Positions 1-6,497 of a stretch of 11,006 bases of DNA are shown piece after piece. Within the stretch, counting starts at the first letter, position 1. Every line of letters begins with the position of its first letter. Source of the DNA: Collinsella sp. (GTDB lineage: Bacteria > Actinomycetota > Coriobacteriia > Coriobacteriales > Coriobacteriaceae); contig DXLY01000044.1 in NCBI GenBank assembly GCA_019414465.1, positions 4,211-15,216 on the forward strand, written 5' to 3'. Position numbers and translations under genes: made by a program. The notes under the pieces are model-generated. The model made no database searches. It was not told the origin of the DNA and saw nothing but the letters and a program-made list of their open reading frames with translations.

Positions 1-125
1 GCATGTTCCACAACGTGGACGATACCGCCAAGGAGTACGGCGAGGAGGGCAACTTCGTCATGGGCGCCAACATCGCCGGCTTCCTGAAGGTCGCTGACGC
101 CATGCTCGCTCAGGGCGTCTGCTAA
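1..125 (+). CDS. gdhA: Glutamate dehydrogenase (NADP-type), C-terminal end only
   Basis: Only the last 40 residues are present, read from base 3, and they end in TAA at 123-125. The ending NIAGFLKVADAMLAQGVC closely matches the end of hexameric bacterial NADP-dependent glutamate dehydrogenases (the E. coli GdhA tail is nearly the same). In that family the enzyme makes glutamate from 2-oxoglutarate, ammonium and NADPH in the cytoplasm. The final helix packs against the nucleotide-binding domain, so no catalytic residue can be checked here. The gene starts outside the window. A hairpin terminator follows 26 bases after the stop, so it is probably the last gene of its transcript. Assignment to the family is good; cofactor preference is inferred from the similarity alone. 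Confidence 0.88.
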   Translation, partial: MFHNVDDTAKEYGEEGNFVMGANIAGFLKVADAMLAQGVC

Positions 126-150
126 ATCTTCGCTCGATATAGCATCGCAG

Positions 151-184
151 AAGGCTCCCAGTCATCTTGGCTGGGAGTCTTTTC
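151..184 (+). terminator. Rho-independent terminator of the glutamate dehydrogenase gene
   Basis: An 11-bp stem (151-161 with 171-181, one G-U pair, core CTCCCAG/CTGGGAG) has a 9-nt loop and runs into TTTT at 180-183. It lies 26 bases after the gdhA stop codon and separates that gene from the molybdenum hydroxylase operon. Confidence 0.85.
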
Positions 185-201
185 TATCCCGGAGGACTCC
201 T

Positions 202-276
202 CATAACTTGCGGTGGAATACGGATTGTTTTGCGTTCCAGAACGGCTAATCAGTCCGTATATCACCGCAAGTTATG
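202..276. repeat. 75-nt imperfect palindrome, possible dispersed repeat element
   Basis: Arms 202-227 and 251-276 are 26 nt each and pair along their whole length with one mismatch (218/261) and two G-U pairs. The outer ends are CATAACTTGCGGTG and CACCGCAAGTTATG. The 23-nt apex can form a further small hairpin (CGTT at 233-236 with AACG at 241-244). It has no T-tract and lies after the gdhA terminator, so it is not an ordinary terminator. It sits about 50 bases before the likely promoter of the next operon. Size and shape fit a REP-like or MITE-like repeat, or a structured operator. Whether it recurs in the genome cannot be seen from one copy. The rest of 185-355 holds no convincing gene; a 183-residue open frame starting at 213 is a shadow of the following gene. 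Confidence 0.6.
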
Positions 277-322
277 GATGGGTGGGTGGATTTTGTCCTA
301 AATCGGTGTGCGGCCCCTCGTT

Positions 323-331
323 TGGTACACT
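323..331 (+). promoter_or_regulatory. Possible extended -10 promoter of the molybdenum hydroxylase operon
   Basis: TGGTACACT fits the extended -10 form TGnTAnnnT and lies about 37 bases before the preferred start codon. No good -35 box is visible at the usual spacing (303-308 reads TCGGTG). A small ACTT/AAGT inverted repeat (329-338) overlaps its 3' side. Confidence 0.35.
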
Positions 332-367
332 TAAAAGTACTGGACAAGTGAAGAGATGGGGGAGAAC

Positions 368-1270
368 GTGCTCAAGTTCGGTACCTACGTCCGTGTTGGA
401 AACGCGGCCGAAGCCTATGAGCTCTTGCAGAAGAACCGCAACAACAAGATTGTGGGCGGCGGCATCTGGATGCGCCTGGGTTCGCGTCGCGTGGCGACGG
501 CGATTGACCTTTCGGCCTGCGGACTCGATCAGATCGAGGAGACCGAGACCGAGTTTCGCATCGGTGCCATGTGCACCCTGCGCCAGCTCGAGCGCCATGC
601 CGAGCTCAACGCGCTCGTCAACAACGTATTCGAGTTTGCCGTCCACGACATTGTGGGCGTGCAGCTGCGCAATACCGCCACGGTGGGTGGCAGCATCTAC
701 GGCCGTTTTGGTTTTTCGGACGTTCTCTCCGCCTTCCTCGCGCTCGACTCGTATGTTGAGCTGACGGGTGCCGGCCGCGTGCCGCTTGCCGAGTTTGTGA
801 GCATGGGCTATGTGCGCGACGTGATCGAGCACGTCGTGGTCGTCAAGCACGACTACCGCGCGAGCTACGAGGCCGTACGCAAGGCCGCGACCGACTTCCC
901 CTCCCTAAACGTTACCGCCGCTTGGTGGGATAACAGCTGGCATGTCACCGTGGGGGCCCGCCCGCTGCGTGCGACCCTGCTGCAGGGCGAGGCATGCGGC
1001 CTCACCAGCGAGCATCCTTCCGAGGATGAGCTTCGCGCCCTGGCCGCGTCCGTACGCGCGTTGAGCTACGGCACCAACATGTGGGGCTCGGCCGAGTATC
1101 GCCGTCGCATCTCGGCGCCGCTTGCCGTGCAGGCCGTGCGCCGCGCCGCCGGCATTGAGCTTTCGGCCGCGCTTGCCCGCGAGCTCGAGACCGTTCAGGT
1201 CCCCAAATATGCCACGGACGAGTATTCCTGCCGCCGCGTGCCCGGCGTCGATTCTAGCGAGGTGCGCTAA
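368..1270 (+). CDS. Molybdenum hydroxylase FAD-binding subunit (XdhB/CoxM family)
   Basis: This is the flavin subunit of a xanthine dehydrogenase/CO dehydrogenase-type enzyme. It takes electrons from the [2Fe-2S] clusters of its partner and passes them to an acceptor such as NAD. From the GTG at 368 it is 300 residues, the usual size. The N-terminal half has the two FAD-binding glycine motifs: KIVGGGIWMRLG (27-38) and TVGGSIYGRFGFSD (105-118). The C-terminal part (about 160-280) has the CO-dehydrogenase-flavoprotein C-terminal pattern, including SAEYRRRISAPLAVQAVRRA. Start choice: GTG at 368 has a G-rich Shine-Dalgarno-like run (358-362) five bases upstream, whereas the ATG at 356 has no spaced ribosome-binding site; 356 remains possible (304 residues). 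Its TAA overlaps the ATG of the next gene by one base (TAATG), so translation is probably coupled. Family and role are well supported; the electron acceptor is not known. Confidence 0.88.
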   Translation: MLKFGTYVRVGNAAEAYELLQKNRNNKIVGGGIWMRLGSRRVATAIDLSACGLDQIEETETEFRIGAMCTLRQLERHAELNALVNNVFEFAVHDIVGVQLRNTATVGGSIYGRFGFSDVLSAFLALDSYVELTGAGRVPLAEFVSMGYVRDVIEHVVVVKHDYRASYEAVRKAATDFPSLNVTAAWWDNSWHVTVGARPLRATLLQGEACGLTSEHPSEDELRALAASVRALSYGTNMWGSAEYRRRISAPLAVQAVRRAAGIELSAALARELETVQVPKYATDEYSCRRVPGVDSSEVR

Positions 1271-4101
1271 TGGCTGCCAAACTCATCGATCTTTCCTTTA
1301 CGCTCAACGGCCGTAAGGTCAAGGTTCAGATTGCCCCCGACACCATGCTCTTTTCGCTTTTGCGCGAGCAGGGTTGCACGTCGGTGCGCTGCGCCTGCGA
1401 GACCACCAACTGCGGCCTGTGCACGGTGTGGCTCGACGGCGATCCGGTGCTGAGTTGCTCGGTTCCCGCCGCGCGCGTCGAGGGCCATACCATCACCACG
1501 CTCGAGGGTCTCAAGGCCGAGTCCGAGGCGCTTGCCCGCGCGATGGCTGCCGAAGGTGCCGAGCAGTGCGGTTTTTGCGCCCCCGGCCTCATCATGAACG
1601 TGCTGGCGCTTGCCCGCGCCGCCAAGGAGGACCCGAGCCTCGTCGCCACGCGAGAGGAACTCTCGCGCCAGCTCGCCGGCAACCTCTGCCGTTGCAGCGG
1701 CTACGAGAGCCAGCTGCGCGCCATCGTGCGCTTCCTTAACGAGTCTGGCGTACAGGTGGGCTTTGAGATGCCCGAGCTGCCCGTCAACGACACGAGCTCC
1801 GACGGCGTCTCCTACAAGCAGATCACCCACAAGCAGCCCAAGAAGGACTCGAAGGCTCTGCTCGAGGGCCGTCCCGTCTACACGGGCGATATGGTGCCCG
1901 CCGGCGCGCTCATCGTTAAGCTCAAGCGCAGTCCGTATGCGCGCGCCAAGATCCGCTCCATCGACACCTCGCGTGCGCTGAAGGTGCCGGGCGTCGTGGG
2001 CGTCTACACCTACGAGGACGTGCCTCAGCGCCGCTTTACCATCGCCGGCCAGAGCTATCCGCAGCCGAGTCCCTACGACCGCCTGATTCTCGAGAACCTC
2101 GTGCGCTACCAAAACGAGGAGGTGGCGATCGTCGCCGCCGAGACCGAGGAGGCCGCCGACAAGGCGCTCAAGCTCATCAAGGTAGACTACGAGGTGCTCG
2201 AGCCGCTGCTCGACTTTACCCAGGCGCTCGATAACGACATCGTTGTCCACCCCGAGGGCGACGTGACCTTTATGTTCCCGCAGGGCGGCGACGTTTCACG
2301 CAACCTGGTGTGCAGCGGCACGAACGACTTTGGCGACTTGGACGAGGCCTTCGCCCAGAGCGACATCGTCTTTGAGCGCACCTACACCAGCCAGGCCACC
2401 CAGACCGCGCCCATGGAAACCTTCCGAGCCTTCGCGACGACCGACGCGTTTGGGCGCATCTCCGTGACCACCTCTACACAGGTGCCCTTCCACGTGCGTC
2501 GCATGGTCGCGCAGTCGCTCGACATTCCGCAGTCGCAGGTGCAGGTCATTAAGCCGCGCATCGGTGGCGGCTTTGGCTCCAAGCAGACGGGCTGCTGCGA
2601 GATCTTCGTGGCATTCGTTACCCAGCAGACCGGCCGTCCGAGCTATTGCTGCTACACCCGCGAGGAGACCATCACCGCGGGCAACTCGCGCCACCAGATG
2701 CAGATGACCGTTAAGCTGGGCGCCATGAACGACGGCACCATTACGGCCATCGATCTGCACACGCTGTCCAACGCCGGCGCGTACGGCGAGCACGCTACCA
2801 CGACGATCGGCCTTTCGGGCCACAAGAGCCTGCCGATTTACAACCATGTGAAGGCGAGCCGCTTTAGCTGGGACGCCGTCTACACCAACACCAACCGCGG
2901 CGGCGCGTATCGCGGCTACGGTGCCACCCAGGGCCAGTTTGCCGTGGAGAGCGCCGTCAACGAGCTCGCCGACATGCTGCACATGGACCCCGCCGACCTG
3001 CGCCTTAAGAACATCGTGCGCGAGGGCGAGATCATGCCGCAGTACTACAACGAGAAGCTCAACGCCTGCGCGCTCGACCGCTGCCTGCTGCGCGCGATGG
3101 ACATGATCGGTTGGCGCGACAAGCCGCTAGCCGTCGACCTGGGCGACCGTGTGCGTGCTCTGGGCTGTGCGCTCACCATGCAGGGCTCGGGCATCTCCAA
3201 CGTGGATATCGCCGGCATCGACATGCGCTTGGAAGAGGACGGCTTCATTACCATCGGCACCGGCGCCACCGATAACGGCATGGGCGTCGACACGATCCTG
3301 GCGCAGATTGCCGCCGAGGAGCTGGGTGTGGAGAGCTCGCTCATTGTGGTACGCGGCGTGGACACCGACGTGTCGCCGTTCGACGCCGGCTCGTACGCGA
3401 GCTCGGGCACGTACGTGACGGGCCTGGCGGCCAAGAACGCCGCGACCGAGCTGCGCGAGAAGATTTGCGCCAAGGCCGCCCAGATGTGGGACGTTGACGC
3501 CGCCGACGTGGTCTTCGACGGCCAGTACGTGCGCCTGTCCGACGAGCGTGCCGCTCGTGAGCAGAACCGCTACCTCACGCTGCGCGAATTTGCCAACCTA
3601 TGCGTCAAGAACATCGCGGGCGGCGACGCGCTGACCTCGCACGCCTCTGCCTGCCTGCCCGTTTCGCCCCCGCCGTTTATGGCCGGCATTGCCGAGGTCG
3701 AGGTCGACAAGGCCACCGGCAAGGTGACCGTGGTGGACTATGCGGCGGCCGTCGACTGCGGCACCGTGATCAACGAGGCGCTCGCGCGCGTTCAGGCCGA
3801 GGGCGGCATTGCCCAGGGCATCGGCCACGCGCTCTACGAGATTGTCGAGCATGACGATCGCGGCCGTCTGCGCACCGGCAACTTTATGAGCTACAAGCTG
3901 CCCACGCGCCTGGATATCGGCAGCATTCGCGTGGCCTTTGAGCCGAGCTACGAGCCGACGGGCCCGTTTGGCGCCAAGTCGATCGGCGAGGTCGTCATCA
4001 ACACGCCGCTCGCCGCCGTTGCCTCGGCCGTGGCACACGCCACCGGCCACCAGGTGCGCTCGCTGCCCATCACGCCGGAGAAAGCGCTGCTGGGGGAGTA
4101 G
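1270..4101 (+). CDS. Molybdenum hydroxylase, fused [2Fe-2S] and molybdopterin-binding subunit (XDH/aldehyde oxidoreductase family)
   Basis: A 943-residue fusion of the small iron-sulfur subunit with the large Mo-cofactor subunit; in the family it hydroxylates a purine, N-heterocycle or aldehyde using water. Residues 1-80 form a plant-type ferredoxin domain with cluster ligands C43, C48, C51 and C63. Residues about 85-160 hold the second cluster: C100, C103, C140 and C142. A short linker leads to the Mo domain (about 190-943), with QTAPMETFRAFA (378-389), GGGFGSKQ (432-439), GGAYRGYG (544-551), QGIGHALYE (849-857) and GAKSIGE (901-907), whose E907 is the expected catalytic glutamate. The AYRCSFR loop of copper-containing CO dehydrogenase is absent, so a CO role is unlikely. 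FeS-Mo fusion resembles Desulfovibrio aldehyde oxidoreductase, but here a separate FAD subunit precedes it. Purine hydroxylase and aldehyde oxidoreductase both remain possible. No Mo-cofactor insertion chaperone is nearby. Confidence 0.9.
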   Translation: MAAKLIDLSFTLNGRKVKVQIAPDTMLFSLLREQGCTSVRCACETTNCGLCTVWLDGDPVLSCSVPAARVEGHTITTLEGLKAESEALARAMAAEGAEQCGFCAPGLIMNVLALARAAKEDPSLVATREELSRQLAGNLCRCSGYESQLRAIVRFLNESGVQVGFEMPELPVNDTSSDGVSYKQITHKQPKKDSKALLEGRPVYTGDMVPAGALIVKLKRSPYARAKIRSIDTSRALKVPGVVGVYTYEDVPQRRFTIAGQSYPQPSPYDRLILENLVRYQNEEVAIVAAETEEAADKALKLIKVDYEVLEPLLDFTQALDNDIVVHPEGDVTFMFPQGGDVSRNLVCSGTNDFGDLDEAFAQSDIVFERTYTSQATQTAPMETFRAFATTDAFGRISVTTSTQVPFHVRRMVAQSLDIPQSQVQVIKPRIGGGFGSKQTGCCEIFVAFVTQQTGRPSYCCYTREETITAGNSRHQMQMTVKLGAMNDGTITAIDLHTLSNAGAYGEHATTTIGLSGHKSLPIYNHVKASRFSWDAVYTNTNRGGAYRGYGATQGQFAVESAVNELADMLHMDPADLRLKNIVREGEIMPQYYNEKLNACALDRCLLRAMDMIGWRDKPLAVDLGDRVRALGCALTMQGSGISNVDIAGIDMRLEEDGFITIGTGATDNGMGVDTILAQIAAEELGVESSLIVVRGVDTDVSPFDAGSYASSGTYVTGLAAKNAATELREKICAKAAQMWDVDAADVVFDGQYVRLSDERAAREQNRYLTLREFANLCVKNIAGGDALTSHASACLPVSPPPFMAGIAEVEVDKATGKVTVVDYAAAVDCGTVINEALARVQAEGGIAQGIGHALYEIVEHDDRGRLRTGNFMSYKLPTRLDIGSIRVAFEPSYEPTGPFGAKSIGEVVINTPLAAVASAVAHATGHQVRSLPITPEKALLGE

Positions 4102-4125
4102 CGGGTCGGCGAACAAGTCGTAATT

Positions 4126-4155
4126 GGCGGGGCGGGGCAACTCGTCCCGCCTTTT
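4126..4155 (+). terminator. Rho-independent terminator of the molybdenum hydroxylase operon
   Basis: GGCGGGGC (4126-4133) pairs with GTCCCGCC (4144-4151), 8 bp with one G-U pair, and TTTT follows (4152-4155). It begins 25 bases after the stop codon. The T-run is short but the stem is GC-rich. It separates the operon from the tRNA gene. Confidence 0.75.
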
Positions 4156-4211
4156 GCACTCGTGGTGAGGTCGTGAGCTAAAAACGTCTGCGTGCGCTTG
4201 CCGTTCGTATC

Positions 4212-4220
4212 TGCTATCAT
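4212..4220 (+). promoter_or_regulatory. Likely extended -10 promoter of tRNA-Leu
   Basis: TGCTATCAT is a good TGnTAnnnT extended -10 element. It would start transcription around 4227, some 13 bases before the mature tRNA 5' end. A TTGCCG at 4198-4203 is too close (11-bp spacer) to be its -35 box. Confidence 0.5.
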
Positions 4221-4239
4221 TCCTAATCTGTGCGCTCAT

Positions 4240-4323
4240 GCGGGCGTGGCGGAATTGGTAGACGCGCCAGATTTAGGTTCTGGTGGGATTCCCGTGAAGG
4301 TTCGAGTCCTTTCGCCCGCACCA
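4240..4323 (+). tRNA. tRNA-Leu (anticodon UAG), CCA encoded
   Basis: The cloverleaf can be drawn fully. The acceptor stem GCGGGCG (4240-4246) pairs with CGCCCGC (4313-4319), followed by discriminator A4320 and encoded CCA (4321-4323). The anticodon stem CCAGA (4267-4271) pairs with TCTGG (4279-4283) around loop TTTAGGT, giving anticodon TAG at 4274-4276, which reads CUN leucine codons. The class II long variable arm (GGGATTCCC hairpin, 4284-4292) and the discriminator A agree with leucine identity. The T arm has the loop TTCGAGT (4301-4307). An open reading frame starting at 4192 runs through this tRNA into trigger factor and is an artefact upstream of the real tig start. Confidence 0.97.
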
Positions 4324-4331
4324 ACGCACCC

Positions 4332-4356
4332 GCGTCGGCTTATGCCCTCGCGACGC
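4332..4356 (+). other. Small hairpin between tRNA-Leu and tig
   Basis: GCGTCG (4332-4337) and CGACGC (4351-4356) form a perfect 6-bp stem with a 13-nt loop, followed by TTGTTG rather than a T-tract. A second inverted repeat (TTATGC 4340-4345, GCATAA 4362-4367) is mutually exclusive with it. It could be a weak terminator or a processing site after the tRNA; neither role is shown. No convincing tig promoter is visible between 4324 and 4400. Confidence 0.3.
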
Positions 4357-4401
4357 TTGTTGCATAAAGGTACCAGCACCTCAGATAAGCTGGGCAGTAT
4401 G

Positions 4402-4407
4402 AGGAGG
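4402..4407 (+). promoter_or_regulatory. Ribosome binding site deciding the tig start
   Basis: A perfect AGGAGG. Its spacing of 6 nt to TTG (4414) is optimal and of 3 nt to GTG (4411) is short. The in-frame ATG at 4399 lies just upstream of it and cannot use it. Confidence 0.7.
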
Positions 4408-4413
4408 AACGTG

Positions 4414-5712
4414 TTGAACATCACCGCTTCTGACGTCAAGGACGCCAAGCTCACCGCTACGGTCACCATCCCGGCCGCCGACGTCGACGCCGCGATCAAG
4501 AAGGCCTACAAGGAGACCGCCAAGAAGTACCGCTTCCCGGGCTTCCGCGCCGGTAAGGCCCCCCGTCCGGTCATCGACTCCGCTCTTGGCGCCGAGGCTA
4601 CCCTCGCTCAGGCCACCAACGACCTGATCGCCGCCAACGAGCCCGCCGTGCTCAACGAGCTGGACATCGTCCCCACCAAGAACGGTGACTACAAGGAGCT
4701 CGACCTCGCCAAGGATCACGAGGACTACACCTACACCGTCGAGTTCTCCCTGCGTCCCGCTGCTGAGCTCTCCTCCTTCGACGCTGTCGAGATCGAGATG
4801 CCCCCTGCGGAGGTCACCGAGTCCGAGATCAACAACCAGGTTGAGATGCTCCTCAACTACCGTGCCACCTTCGAGGACGTCGAGGGTCGCGCCGTCGAGG
4901 CTGACGACTATGTGACTGTCGATCTCAAGGCCGTCGAGAACGCCGACAACTTTGCCGCCGAGGGCCGCATGCTCATCGCCGGTAGCGACAGCAACCCCAA
5001 GGAGTTCAACGAGGCCCTGATCGGCGCCAACGTTGACGACGTCAAGACCGTCACCTGGACCGACGAGGTCGAGGAGGGCGAGGAGGCCGAGACCCACACC
5101 GTCGAGGTCACCGTCAAGGGCATCAAGGTCCGCAACACCCCCGAGCTCACCGACGAGCTCGTCAAGTCCGACTTTGGCTTCGACAGCATCGACGCTATGC
5201 GCGACGCCATCAAGATCGAGATCGAGCAGGACAAGGCTTCCCGCCTCCCGGCCGAGAAGGAGAACCGTTGCGTCTCCGCTCTCGCCGAGCGCCTGCAGCT
5301 CGATGAGATGGACGCCGACTATGAGCAGTCCGTCTTTGAGGAGCTTGGCCAGAACTTCCTGTCCAACCTCGCTGCCCGCGGCATGACGCTCGACACCTGG
5401 CTGCCCGCTTCCGGTCTGACCATGGAGCAGTTCATCGGCGACCTGCACAAGCAGGCCAACGACGTTGCCCGTGAGTCCCTGGCTCTCGACGCCCTCGCCC
5501 GTGAGCTCAAGATCGAGGTCACCGAGGACGACGTCAACGCCGAGTTCGAGAAGGCCGGCGTCAAGGACGTCGAGGCTTCCAAGGCCGAGTTCATCGCCGA
5601 TGGCCGCATGCCTGCCGTCCGCGAGTCCATCCGTCGCTCCAAGGCCGTCGACCATCTGGTCGAGAACGCCAAGGTGACCGAGGTCGACGAGACCGCCAAG
5701 GACGCCGAGTAA
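4414..5712 (+). CDS. tig: Trigger factor, ribosome-associated chaperone
   Basis: Trigger factor binds the ribosome near the exit tunnel and shields nascent chains; many homologues also act as FKBP-type prolyl isomerases. From the TTG at 4414 it has 432 residues, the normal length. The N-terminal domain (1-115) carries the ribosome-binding signature GFRAGKAP (43-50). A PPIase-like domain covers about 145-240 and is strongly diverged: the FIPGFE-type motif is replaced by NPKEFNEALIG (194-204), and the usual aromatic flap is an acidic stretch around 215-228. The C-terminal arm domain (about 245-420) is helical and acidic. Start choice: AGGAGG (4402-4407) is six bases from TTG 4414 but only three from GTG 4411; ATG 4399 overlaps the ribosome-binding site. 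Either 4411 or 4414 is plausible. It may share a transcript with the upstream tRNA, as no clear separate promoter is seen. Confidence 0.95.
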   Translation: MNITASDVKDAKLTATVTIPAADVDAAIKKAYKETAKKYRFPGFRAGKAPRPVIDSALGAEATLAQATNDLIAANEPAVLNELDIVPTKNGDYKELDLAKDHEDYTYTVEFSLRPAAELSSFDAVEIEMPPAEVTESEINNQVEMLLNYRATFEDVEGRAVEADDYVTVDLKAVENADNFAAEGRMLIAGSDSNPKEFNEALIGANVDDVKTVTWTDEVEEGEEAETHTVEVTVKGIKVRNTPELTDELVKSDFGFDSIDAMRDAIKIEIEQDKASRLPAEKENRCVSALAERLQLDEMDADYEQSVFEELGQNFLSNLAARGMTLDTWLPASGLTMEQFIGDLHKQANDVARESLALDALARELKIEVTEDDVNAEFEKAGVKDVEASKAEFIADGRMPAVRESIRRSKAVDHLVENAKVTEVDETAKDAE

Positions 5713-5763
5713 TTCTCGCCACCTTGCCCGCGAGCGCATGCGTGCGCCCGTGATGGGGTAAAG

Positions 5764-5769
5764 TTATAC
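5764..5769 (+). promoter_or_regulatory. Possible -10 element of a clpP promoter
   Basis: TTATAC is close to TATAAT and is the only AT-rich hexamer in the tig-clpP gap besides the one after the hairpin. There is no good -35 box and no TGn extension. If real, the 5789-5829 hairpin would lie in the clpP 5' leader. I saw no convincing CtsR, HspR or ClgR operator in this gap. Confidence 0.25.
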
Positions 5770-5788
5770 ACCGGTTATCCGGTAGCTT

Positions 5789-5836
5789 CGTACGGTGCCA
5801 GCCAATGCATAGCATGCGGGCACCGTACGTTTATCT
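5789..5836 (+). terminator. Strong hairpin between tig and clpP, probable terminator of tig
   Basis: CGTACGGTGCC (5789-5799) and GGCACCGTACG (5819-5829) form a perfect 11-bp stem. The 19-nt loop contains a small inner hairpin (GCAT 5807-5810 with ATGC 5814-5817). TTTATCT follows. The T-run is imperfect and the hairpin starts 77 bases after the tig stop, so it could instead be a structured clpP leader. A 5-bp hairpin, ACCGG-TTAT-CCGGT, lies just upstream (5770-5783). Confidence 0.5.
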
Positions 5837-5875
5837 AGAACCAATTTGGTCCGCAAGAGAGAAATGGAGATGCGT

Positions 5876-6496
5876 ATGATCGCTAAGTTCGATTCCGCCC
5901 TCGTGCCATACGTTATCGAGCAGACGCCGCGCGGCGAGCGCAGCTACGATATCTATTCGCGCCTGCTCAACGACCGCATCATCTTCTTGGGCGAGGAGAT
6001 CAACTCCGTCAGCGCCAACCTGGTCGTTGCCCAGCTGCTGCATCTTGAGAGCCAGGATGCCGAGAAGGATATCTCGCTCTACATCAATTCGCCCGGTGGC
6101 GAGGTTTACTCTGGCCTGGCGATTCTTGACACCATGAACTTCATCAAGCCGCAGGTCTCCACCATCTGCGTCGGTATGGCCGCGTCTATGGCTGCCGTGC
6201 TGCTTTCGGCCGGCGCCAAGGGCAAGCGCTTCTGCCTGCCGCACTCCAAGGTCATGATTCACCAGCCCAGCGGCGGTGCCCAGGGTCAGCAGACCGAGAT
6301 CGAGATCGTGGCCGAGGAGATCAAGAAGACCCGCCGCGAGCTCAACCAGATCCTGTCCGATGCCTCGGGCCAGCCGATCGAGAAGGTCCAGGCCGACACC
6401 GAGCGCGACAACTACCTGACCGCTGCCGAGGCCCTCGACTACGGCCTGATCGACCGTATCGTCACCTCGCGCGATCTCGCCGCGAAGGACGCCTAG
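5876..6496 (+). CDS. clpP: ATP-dependent Clp protease proteolytic subunit ClpP
   Basis: ClpP is the serine peptidase that forms the double-heptamer chamber and degrades proteins fed in by ClpX or ClpC. From the ATG at 5876 it has 206 residues. It aligns end to end with E. coli ClpP: the mature start ALVP is at 8-11, and the triad is S104 (GMAASM), H129 (MIHQP) and D178 (DTERD), which correspond to mature E. coli S97, H122 and D171. The oxyanion motif SPGGEVYSG (72-80) is intact, so the enzyme should be active. A short propeptide (1-7) is likely removed. Start choice: GGAG (5866-5869) is six bases before ATG 5876; ATG 5864 and 5870 and TTG 5846 are in frame but less well placed. It is separated from clpX by one base, so they form an operon. 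Whether another clpP copy exists elsewhere cannot be seen. Confidence 0.96.
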   Translation: MIAKFDSALVPYVIEQTPRGERSYDIYSRLLNDRIIFLGEEINSVSANLVVAQLLHLESQDAEKDISLYINSPGGEVYSGLAILDTMNFIKPQVSTICVGMAASMAAVLLSAGAKGKRFCLPHSKVMIHQPSGGAQGQQTEIEIVAEEIKKTRRELNQILSDASGQPIEKVQADTERDNYLTAAEALDYGLIDRIVTSRDLAAKDA

Positions 6497-6497
6497 G

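Noticed and set aside
213..764. 183-residue open frame starting inside the 202-276 palindrome
   Set aside because: It overlaps the FAD subunit gene in another frame, is rich in S, R, P and A as frame shadows are, and has no ribosome-binding site.
1270..4101. Aerobic-type carbon monoxide dehydrogenase (CoxL)
   Set aside because: The diagnostic AYRCSFR loop with the copper-binding cysteine is missing, and the fused FeS-Mo layout differs from CoxMSL.
4192..4413. N-terminal extension of trigger factor that reads through the tRNA-Leu gene
   Set aside because: The segment is the tRNA plus spacer; the perfect AGGAGG and the conserved trigger factor N-terminus place the start at 4411-4414.
5713..5875. 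CtsR, HspR or ClgR operator upstream of clpP
   Set aside because: No GGTCAAA repeats, no CTTGAGT/ACTCAAG pair and no convincing ClgR-type site were found in the gap.
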